Source: Lepidurus packardi
Taxonomy: Eukaryota; Arthropoda; Branchiopoda; Notostraca; Triopsidae
Reading direction: 5' to 3'
Length of the DNA stretch: 64,000 nt
Assembly (NCBI GenBank): GCA_023053545.1
Contig: JAKZAN010000005.1
Span: 8,246,001-8,310,000 of the forward strand
Below, in pieces: positions 54,944 through 64,000 of this stretch. The notes under the pieces were generated by a model. That model made no database searches. It was not told the DNA's origin and saw nothing but the letters and a program-made list of their open reading frames with translations. Position 1 is the stretch's first letter; the number at the start of each line of letters is the position of its first letter. A program made the translations under genes and the position numbers.

Positions 54944-57468
54944 CGAGGTGGTTATATTAGAGCGTGAGTTGTCAATCCTTGGTATGCGTAACAGCGCACA
55001 TAAGACTAGCCCCAGAAAACCCAATTCGCTTTGGACCTCAATAAAACATCTAATTAAGCCCCAAACACGTGGGAGCTATCCCAACGCAACCGTTTTCATT
55101 ATACCCTATTAGCATTCATGCGCCTTTATGGGTTTTTAGTGTTCCTTGTCCTGCTATAGCCTTTCATTTGCATGCTTAGAAAAAGACCCCACCCTCTCAT
55201 TGCTTTTTTTGACCTTTTATGTTGAATTCGTTTTCGCAGCTAATGAGTTTCTTACGATAATTAAGGTACCTCGGATTAGTCCACGTCCGAGGTCAAGGCA
55301 GCAGACAGACAAAAGACCTATTGATCGCCGTGACTTACAATCTAGGTTCTCTGGCCCACAGGACCACGAAAAACTAATAAAACCGAGAGAAAATCATGTC
55401 TTAGTTGATTGTCTCCAAACAAGAGGCTTAGCCAATTTCACATCGTAGATTCATTTCTTTCAGAACCAATATGTAAACTGAACTAGGGGGGACGGTGAAG
55501 GATGAGCTCAATGAAATTGAGCACACGTGCACTCTCCTAAGTCGCCCATATGGACTTGTTCATCCGTGAAAGTCAATTAAGTAATTTAACAGGCTGACGT
55601 ATGCGTGTTAAACGCTTCAACGAGGACTTGCAGGCGTATTGAGGACCGTTGCTTATCGACTTTGTAATGCAAGCTTCTATAGCATTCAATTCCACGTTTG
55701 GTCGGACGAACTTCCAATAAACGTGAGAATTGGGCACAACCTCACATGTCGGATATTTTCGTGTGCTAACAGCTTTCGGACTGTCAGCAAATAACTTGCG
55801 AAATTTCTTTACGTCAATGTATGCATATACACCATAAAATAACGTTTAACAGCCGGTAATTCGCAGTTTTCCCAATCGGCTGTGCAAACTACACCCTGCT
55901 CTTAAAAAAGGACTGACCATTTGACCATTCTCCTTCACCGTTGAGCCAGAGTCAATAAATATTAAGCTTTTCAACAAAGTAGGTCTACACATAGTTTGTC
56001 ATGTGGACGACTCATAATGTGTATTTCTAGGATCCTTGTCCCATTGACACCAGCATATACAGAGTATAGCACCCCAAAAGTATCATCTATAAAAACTTTA
56101 ACCGATATGAGCAATCCACGTAATATCTCTACGGGACTGAGCAAAGGGCCAGTCGTACTTCGTCACACGCGATTCATTTTCTGAGCATTCAAGTTCTACG
56201 ATGGGACCCAATTTTTATAGCAGCTCTTAAATTTTCCAAGCAGTCTGATATGCTGATTGTGGTTCCGCTGGTCAAACGTGTATTGCTGTTGCCATGGCAA
56301 TTTGGGTCCTCAGTGAAGGTCGCTGTATGGCTACATGGTTTTCTTTATGAAGGAGTCAAAAGAGTGTGTCGCTTTTTAAGACGGCCCATGTACTTCCACC
56401 GGCACTTTGGGCTTTCATGATGGGGATCTCACGCCGAGGTGGTCCAGGTGCTTATGAAGAGGTAATGGCGCCGTGTCAGCAGCACGCACAAAACATGACG
56501 GCGGCTGAGCGCGAGCACGGCATGAAAGGTTCGGATTGGTAGAACACGTTCTGCCTGGGGCATAGAAAAGGAGGAGCCCCGACCACGTTTCCGTTTGCTT
56601 GAACCCGCCTTGCGGGGCGGCTCTCGGTAAATTGGAAGGCGTCAACTTTGCTCGAAAGTCGTGCTTGAGCAAAAGGGCGCACGGCACACGGCGAGGGGTT
56701 AAGAATCCCCCTCGTTGTTGTATGTCTGTTGCTTGATTGTGCGTGGCTAAGGGAAGCTCCTCTTTCTGCTAAATGTGTCCTGACAAGGACTTGTCACTAA
56801 GGTGAAGTCTGCCGGTGGTCCAGCATCGTTATCCCCACCACAGATTTGCAAATCTACGTTTGTATTAAACCATCAAGTGCTGTAAAGTGCATGTAGTGGA
56901 CTATCCTCGGAAATGGACCAGGGCACAGAAGACGGGTGAAAACACGTCTTTGAGCTTCGACCAACAATCCCCGGCATCAATTGCCGAGGCTCAGGAAGCA
57001 CTAAAACAAGAGGAAAAGAGCACCTGCCACCAGCAAGGGAGGTCCCATTTTACGCTTTGCTGTCTTATTAGAGCTCTCCCGTAGGTAAACCGGGATTATA
57101 CCCCGAATGTAGCAGTGGACCAGCTTATGATTACTATGTAAGTGCCCACATGATAGTCGTGAAAATTGGGCCTCTTCCTTCTTCTTATAGGATAACTTTT
57201 GCTTCCGGCCTGGGGCACTCTACTGCAATTCCTCCGTAGCAAATGTGCACGGTCATACTTTCATGAGCAACGATCACGGATTCGGGTTCACCAGCAGCCC
57301 ACCCTGTAGACGATGGCTTTTCCGGCCACGCTAAAACAAGGCAATTACCATCCTCGTACGGAGGTCCAGGGAATACCCCTTTTGTATTTGGAAAAAATCA
57401 AAATCTCGTCGCCCATTCACTTTCTTTGAATTCCAAACCAAAAGAATAAATTAAAATTTGAGCTCAGT

Positions 57469-58819
57469 ATGGCCAACTCGTTCTCCTCGACCGCTTCCCT
57501 AACGGAGCGATTCCTAGTTCATTCAGTGGCTCAAGTAAGCAATCCCAGTTCTGGGATTGAAGAAGTGGGCAATGACAATGGGAGCGATAACGACGACGAA
57601 GTGCTCAGCGTAGGAGGAGTGTCACTACCGCCGTCACCTCAGCCAGTTTCTGCGGTTGTTTCTGGTAACCAAACCGTGCTAGCGCACCCGCAACCAGACG
57701 AGATGAAATCGACCATAACTCCCCGTGAGCCTGCAACTGCTTCAAGCAGGGTCGAACAAAACGCAGTACTTGAATGTGACCACAAACCAAGCATTAAAGT
57801 AAGCGACTTTGAGGCGCATTTAAATACCAGACAGACGATGCGGTCTTCACCCAAAGAAGTCGCTGAGGACGAGTGTCCAAGCCAGCTCGAGGAGGGCGAC
57901 GTGGAACTTCCACGAGCCTCACCTCTATCTGCTCAAGATCCCAGCAGCAGTCCTTTCGAGCCCGACGTTGATGGCGGGGAACGCACATCACCCCAACAAT
58001 CAGCCGCCTTGAAGTTCTCTATTGACAACATCTTGAATCCTAACTTCGGTCGCTCGTTACTCCCCGTCAATACCACCACTGCTGTAACGCGTGAATTACT
58101 GCACCGGCATCCTCATCTCTACTGCCATCCGCTCATTACGGCGGCTAAAGAAATGCTCCTTGCCGTCACGGCAGCAGAAACGTTCCCGGCAAACCTTGCA
58201 CCTGCAAGTAATTACCTCGTCCGAGACAATACTCATCAGTCAACCCCGAATCACCTGCACTTCAATCCGCATCTCGCGGCCCTACAAATCAACAATAGTA
58301 ATATGAACCAACAACCCCATGTTCTTTCTTCTACGTCCGGTATGGCCGGCAAAAACAATAGTGTTAACAAGATAAGCAGCAATGCTTTTTATGCTACTTG
58401 GAGGACTATCAATACAAACAATAGGTCGGATCACGTGTCCTGTCTCACTCCTCCGTCATCTGCTGGCACAGTGATGGATCTAAGTCTTCGCAGCGCTAAC
58501 GGTTATGCAGTCAGTGGTTCCTTATCAAGTCCTTCTCGCGGAAGTGCTAGTCCCGGCGGAATCAGCACATGTAGCAGCTCCAGTTCCGGTGACAGTTTAT
58601 CCCAACACCAAAGCTCCTTCGCTGGAACGGGGACAGTCGCGAATCCACCGGCGACTTGCACGACCAAGTTGGCGGGGAATGCCGGCGCTTTGGTCAGTTC
58701 CGCGTCTGCTACGCCGACCAACAACGAATCCTCGACGGAGTCTGGAGCCGCATCTCAGCAAAACCTTCTCTGGCCGGCGTGGGTCTACTGCACCCGCTAC
58801 TCGGACCGACCTTCTTCAG
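57469..58819 (+). CDS. en: Engrailed/invected homeobox gene, exon 1 (450 codons; gene continues outside)
   Basis: Segment-polarity transcription factor, a repressor acting through Groucho. Only exon 1 is in the window. EH1 (Groucho binding) is LKFSIDNILNPNFG at residues 181-194. EH2, the Extradenticle-contact motif with WPAW, is LLWPAWVYCTRYSDRPSSG at the exon end (about 433-451). The donor G/GTAAAA (58819/58820) sits at the intron position conserved in engrailed genes. Between the motifs are Ser/Thr/Asn-rich stretches and MDLSLRSANGYAV. The homeodomain exon is not found to 64000. Whether this is engrailed or invected cannot be decided without the region just before the homeodomain. Read-through would stop at 58935 without a homeodomain. 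Confidence 0.93.
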
Positions 58820-61800
58820 GTAAAAAAATAAAAATAAAATCTCCCTTACGGTTGCTCTGTGCGGGCTCCGACTCTATCCTGAAAAGTTGTCAAAAGGCAG
58901 TACAGGGGTCCATGAGCGGCAGAAAATTTGGCTAGAATAATACAAAACATATATCGTAGAAGGTACTCTTTAAACGTAACAAGTGCTAGCTTAGATGGAA
59001 CGAAAGACAAGTGTCGAATGATAGAGGGCACGAAAAGCCTCGTATCATAAAGATCCCTCCTCCCCCTTGTGTCACAGCGTCCGTGAACTTGTCATAATAA
59101 AGTCGTGCTATCGCTAAATATGCGATATGTGGGCGGTTTCCTGTCCTGGAGTGGCTCTCGATCTTAAGGGTCAATATATTCCAGAAAGCAACAGTTTTAT
59201 GTTAGCTGGTATGCCACTATCCACTCTCTTCCGTCAGCGAGGCTCCCTCTCGAAGCGTTCCTCATAGGTATCTACAAACGAGGGGTGATATTGTTTTGTG
59301 AAAATATAGAAAAAAACAATAATACTGAGAGTATGTCATCATGTTCGAGGAGAAAAAACCTTGGGTAACCTGAGAGACAATTCGAGAGATAAATGTTTAT
59401 TAACATAAACGGGTCGGATGCAAGTAGGTTTCGCTAATAAAGTGAAGCATTCCAAGGCAATAAAATGAGGGGCGTCGCAGACAGAATACCCCGAAAGGAT
59501 TGCCTATCGTGGTATGGGACATGTGTATCCCAGACATATTGTTGTTTATTGTTGTGGTTCGCCGGCATTGTTGTTTATAGCCTGAAAAATCCTCATTGTT
59601 GCTAACTGTTTGATGAGTGCAAAATCCGTTAAACGATCCTTTGCTTGTCGCTTAATTCCGTTGAACTTTTCATGGATTCAAAGCGCCCCATTCTCGCCAC
59701 AAAGCTCTGGCTCCCGTAAAAAAGGCTGACGACGCTAGCAATGATTACTACACCACGGCCTTTGCTGCCAGGGGGTCGAGCTATAGGTTATGGGACAAAT
59801 TAACCCAGCTTAGTTTTCCCTGGAAAAAGCTTTGGCGTGCTTAATAACAGACTTGCCAGGATCCCTTTCTGGTTTTGGGAAGTGAGCGCACCCACAGCAA
59901 CCACCCACAGTTTGTAGGTATATCTACCCCCACCCTTCTCTTCCACTTTGGGTGCATATCAAATTCCTGCCCGGTTTCAAGTTTTGTACCTGAGAACCAG
60001 CGACGGGATGCACACTGGAAATAACAGGAGCACCAGAGCGACATAATAACGAAGCAGCGTCAATAATCACGACATGGTAATTAAGAATCTCTTGTTCCAG
60101 TTCGAGCACATCAACATACAAGAGACACGATTTCCCCTTCAACTCAAATTACATATTGCCACAAGGGCTTTCAGCAAAGCGCATAGACGCACACACACAA
60201 ACATACACAACACTGCAGTTCTTTTTCTTATTCTATTTTCCTTTTTTTCATCCAAAGAAAAAGGAAGATAAAGCCCGGATTTGACATGTACTCGCGAAAT
60301 GGACACAAGGTACCCACCTTTCAACGCACACGAATGTTGCATCCTCATTTTTCGGGCCGAAAAAGAAAAAGAAAAGGGACAGGAGAAAATGCCAACTATC
60401 TCCGCAAATATGCAGGCAAAATATGCACTAACTGATAGGCATGGCGAAAGATGTGACTGATGCTTTCTGAACAGGTTAAAAATACAGTTCGTAAAAATAA
60501 GAGACCACCAGGTTGAGTCAACGTCTTAAAAGTTCTCTTGCAGCAAGTAGGCGGATGGCCGGGAGATAAATGTCGGCAGTCGTGGGGACTATTGTCTGCT
60601 TCTGCAGTCCTGACATCATGATTAAACGAGGAGAGCTTCTCACCTGACACTAGTCTAGCAACTCGTTCATATCCAACGACCTAAAAGCAGCGTTGCAGTA
60701 CCTTACTCACACATTTTTCTTTTGGTGTGGTGTCCTCTGAGAAACAGGGCTTTTGTCTCTTACACTTATTCTTCTTCACGAGACAACGGGATCCGAGCAA
60801 CGGCAGCAAGAGCAGAAGCAGTTGGAAGAAACCTCACGGACTTGTCGACGACCCAACATGGGGGCTTATCACACCATCGTCATTTATTGTATTTTTTCTC
60901 TGTCTCCAGCAGTAGTTGTCTCTTCATACCTTGGCTTTTTTGCTCTTATGGGTCTTTGTGGTGTTCTTTTCATATCTCTTGGAAGCTTGGCCGATGTATA
61001 CACATACAAAAGAAAGTGCAGACGGGAAACAAGAACCTTTTTCATCACCCCAACAAAAAAAAAATAAAATAAAAAAAAAGTTTCCCGTTTTCGATTTCGC
61101 ACCTCTACACCCATACCGTGCTACCAAGCACAGGTAAAGGCTTTACCATCAACGGTCATCATTCCAACGTCTTCATCAGGCCTCTTTCTGTATACTACGT
61201 ACAGTGCAAGTAAATCTGGTACTCCAACTGAGCATTCTCCCCAAAAAGTGTTTTTGCTGCTACTTTTAAAACGCATGACCACTAGAACCGTGTTAAAACG
61301 CTAATTCTAGGCTGTAAAAAAAGAACGCAGTTCACTTGCATCGCTGGCACAGCTGTGGCTTCGCTTCCAGAACAAGTACCCATCGTTATGCTTGAAATTA
61401 CGTCGCAAAACTGATACGTCCCTTGGAATACGCACTCGCCTGATGGGTTAAAGGTAACAAACCTAGCCCCTATTATGCAGACGGCTCGCACACGTCAGGA
61501 AAAAACGGTTTAAATATACAGTTCAGTTGTAAAAGCTGCACAAGAATTCCAGTGTAAGGTATTACACGTAAATAAATTACAAAAGCTACAAGGGCCTGCA
61601 CAAAGTATAAAAGCTTCACGGTTAAAGCCAAAATGCAGCCGTCGCCTCTATAAGGGTAACATATAAGGGTCCGAGGGCCACCCGTAAGATAACGAACGTG
61701 ATGTCATTGCTATTGCACTGTACCTACAACAAAAGGTTACGCATTAGTGCGTGTTGCACTACTTTGCGTTTAATGCAAATGGCTTCTTCCTTTCCGGAAA

Positions 61801-64000
61801 CTACATCTGTCCCTCATGGGACACAAACCTTGTGTGTGACCAAAATCGTTCACAAACTTATCTAGTTTCCAACTTTTTACATTTTTCCGCTTTTTGTGTT
61901 GCAATTAATTTCGTTTCTTTCCTTTACACAATCTTAGCTGATTTTCTTTGAATTAAAAACAAAAACTTATGAAACAAAAACATGAAAAATTACGCAAACT
62001 TAAGACAAAAACTTTTTTAGTGACCAAAAAGCTTTCTTGATCAAGGGGCCCCCTTTATGCAATCTTCATCAAAGTGAGGTCTCCTCGTTTTAAAACGTGT
62101 TACTTCAATTAGTGATGACTCGCGATTAGGCAGGGCAAAAATAGGAATGAAAGGGCCCACTCCATGAAAAATTCAAGCAAAAAAAGTTACTTTCCCTGCG
62201 TTTTTCAGACTCTTCCTCCCGCGGGGATTTCTCACCTCAAGGCTTTTGTCTTGGGAAGAGGCAGTTGGGGAATCCGCATTAATCCTGGCTAGTTTGGTGA
62301 CTTCATGTCCAACGTCGACAGCTAAAAGCTTGAGCGTCTCTTTTTATTCCGCGAAAGCGTTCCAGAAAGCCACGGAGACAACAGCGCATAAAGATATCGC
62401 TAGCTAAATTGGCATGAGAAGGAGCACTTTGGAAAGGAAAGAGACTCGTTTCTTTGTCTCAACTCGAAACGTGTCCGCCAAGGAGACTTGAAACAAGACA
62501 TTTAGACGTTAGTTCTGTGCCCCTCCGCCTCGCATGCGACCCCCAAAAAGTCTTGGTCCCGCGTGACTCAATTAACAGCAGAAAACTTGCCAGCAAGGCC
62601 AAGTTTCAGTTTTCAGTTTTTGACCCCAAAGCATGTCAAAGCGAAGTAATCTCAAATTAGGGCTATTTTAAAACGAAACTAAAAACACTTGACGTTTTGG
62701 GGAGTGGACGCTACGTTTCGGAAAGTTTTCATATTAAATCGATAAGTCTTTAAATGCGGGTTCGTGCCTCTCAAAAATCTTGCGGTCAGAAAAATCCGAG
62801 AGAAAATCTCTAGCGAAAACTCCAAGGGATAAAAAGGAAGGACCCCGAACGCAGCATATTTCTCCAGAACCGCCGTTCAGTGGGCCCGCCACGATAAATG
62901 CCTGACTCAAACTCGTTTTTCGGACAACTGACATGTCGACCACCAACGTGGATGATGCTGTCGATAAGTTGCCCACACCCGAAACACGATACACTCACAC
63001 GTGCTTAGCTCCAGCCTTGTAAGACCCTTTGATTAGAGACTTTTCCTTCCTTACGTAATAAAAAGGGACTCGATACGATGTATACTCAGAGCTGCTTTCA
63101 AAATGAGGCTGGGAATCTCCAAGACTACCAGAATTTTAGCCCAAACATGCTATGATTTCATAAACCTATACTCAAACTCTTCATCACTCTTTTTTTCCTT
63201 ATTTATTATTTTCTTTTTTATTTATTATTTCCTAACATGTTGTATGGGAGGTCTCATCAAGCATTGGCAACGAGATCTTTGCATGTGCCAGGCAGTCACT
63301 CATCACAATTTACGGCTTCTTTCCTTGATGTTTGGGCTAGCCCGAGAGATTACTCCCCCAAATGAAAAAAGAAGTTAATTTCACATGGGATAATGAGTCT
63401 CTAACTCGGCCAATTATTACGTCATTTTACCTTACCAGCTTCATAGCGCGCACCGCACTCACAACAGGGTAGGTTTCAAGTCACGCATTTAGCAGCGGAA
63501 TTCGTGCAAAAAATTAAGGTGAGTTAGCCCGGTTAATTCCGATACCCCGAGGTTAAATAATTAAATAGGAGTAAACAACTGTGGTTGGCCCAAAAATTCG
63601 AAATAAAAAAGCACAGTTTAGATTGAACCTACGTGAGAACACTTCCCTACAAGCTGATAATTTTTATAATTCCAGTGTTCCATTCTGCTCCAATTGTGCA
63701 CCTGGCACCTCATTGCTTTTCACCTGTCTTTACACAGCCATCCCACATAAAATCTGATACTGTCGCTATGTTCGAATATTGCCAAACTTTTCATGCAAAG
63801 CGGAAAAACTTGCCTCTCCTAAAACGCTCAAAAGAGCCCAGTCATCTCCCACTCTCGTTCTAGTTTCAAAGAAACTGCCAACTAGCTTCCCAAAACACTT
63901 TGCGTGAAATTCGCAATGTTAGGATAACTCCGCTCCACAAGTCCACAAAGAAATTTATAAGGAATTAAAAGTGTATATGACAGACTCCCATGAGGTGATG
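58820..64000 (+). other. Engrailed intron 1 (at least 5.2 kb)
   Basis: Follows the conserved exon-1 donor. No homeobox, no repeat with clear ends and no credible gene. Short frames near 60720-61140 are open in several phases at once and do not look coding. Pyrimidine- and A-rich runs occur (60230-60250, 61047-61080, 63180-63230). Likely regulatory, by its exceptional length next to 50-100-bp introns elsewhere. Confidence 0.55.

Larger units (their letters stand above)
49223..57468. other. 8.2-kb non-coding region upstream of engrailed
   Basis: No convincing gene. The longest frame (52353-52880, plus) is low-complexity and unsupported. Notable items are a perfect 38-bp hairpin at 51203-51240, a GAGAG run beside a GCCAT site (complement) at 51533-51547, an octamer/TATA pair at 54892-54943, and a CpG-dense patch at about 56440-56700. 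By analogy with other engrailed loci this interval probably carries enhancers and Polycomb-response elements; that is inference. Confidence 0.5.

Noticed and set aside
57469-58935. Engrailed as a 488-residue single-exon protein
   Set aside because: Codons after 58819 read into the conserved intron (donor GTAAAA directly after RPSSG) and encode no homeodomain.
60722-61137. Overlapping open frames in engrailed intron 1, one membrane-protein-like
   Set aside because: Three plus-strand and two minus-strand frames are open at once over a pyrimidine/purine-skewed stretch; no one frame stands out.

Overview
The window is a gene-dense animal (arthropod) chromosome segment. Genes are split by many short introns (about 50-100 bp, GT-AG), AT content is moderate, and gene order alternates freely between strands. 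The best clue to the organism is the right end: exon 1 of an engrailed/invected homeobox gene with arthropod-type EH1 (LKFSIDNILNPNFG) and EH2 (WPAWVYCTRYSDRPSSG) motifs. Compactness, tiny introns and tandem duplicates would suit a small crustacean such as a Daphnia-like branchiopod, but that is an inference. I joined exons by hand on reading frame and splice signals; for almost every gene the phases close exactly.

Left part (1-20 kb): the 3' portion of a trypsin-like protease (+); two cytoplasmic poly(A)-binding protein genes head to head (- at 2338-5102, + at 6465-8850); a TDRD7-type LOTUS/Tudor gene (-); ribosomal protein S8 (-) diverging from RBM18 (+); and a MEIOC-like gene (-).

Middle (20-36 kb): ALDH8A1 (+) converges on a gene with a helical N-terminus and a Schlafen-type AlbA_2 C-terminus (-). 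Then come a single-exon C2H2 zinc-finger gene (+), proteasome beta-2/PSMB7 (+), protein O-mannosyltransferase POMT1 (-) and anaphase-promoting-complex subunit APC5 (+).

36-49 kb: an M16 zinc metalloprotease (-) appears in two parts. Its first about 777 codons lie at 40752-44451 and its apparent C-terminal 235 codons at 35976-36915. A doublecortin-domain gene (+) and an intronless DHHC palmitoyltransferase (-, followed by a 48-nt A tract on its sense strand) lie between them. A small two-exon gene, a TMEM205-like gene behind a CRE/TATA promoter, and NAC-alpha follow.

49-64 kb: gene-poor. Only engrailed exon 1 (57469-58819) is recognisable; the rest is its upstream region and at least 5.2 kb of its first intron. 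The homeobox exon is outside the window.

Functional themes are mRNA translation and turnover (two PABPs, RPS8, NAC), germline RNA regulation (TDRD7, MEIOC-like, possibly the Schlafen-domain protein) and general housekeeping. Introns carry several non-autonomous DNA transposons: a two-copy family with AGCCGCG termini, a hAT-like element nested in one of those copies, and a TA-flanked element. No virus-derived element, CRISPR array or tRNA was recognised.
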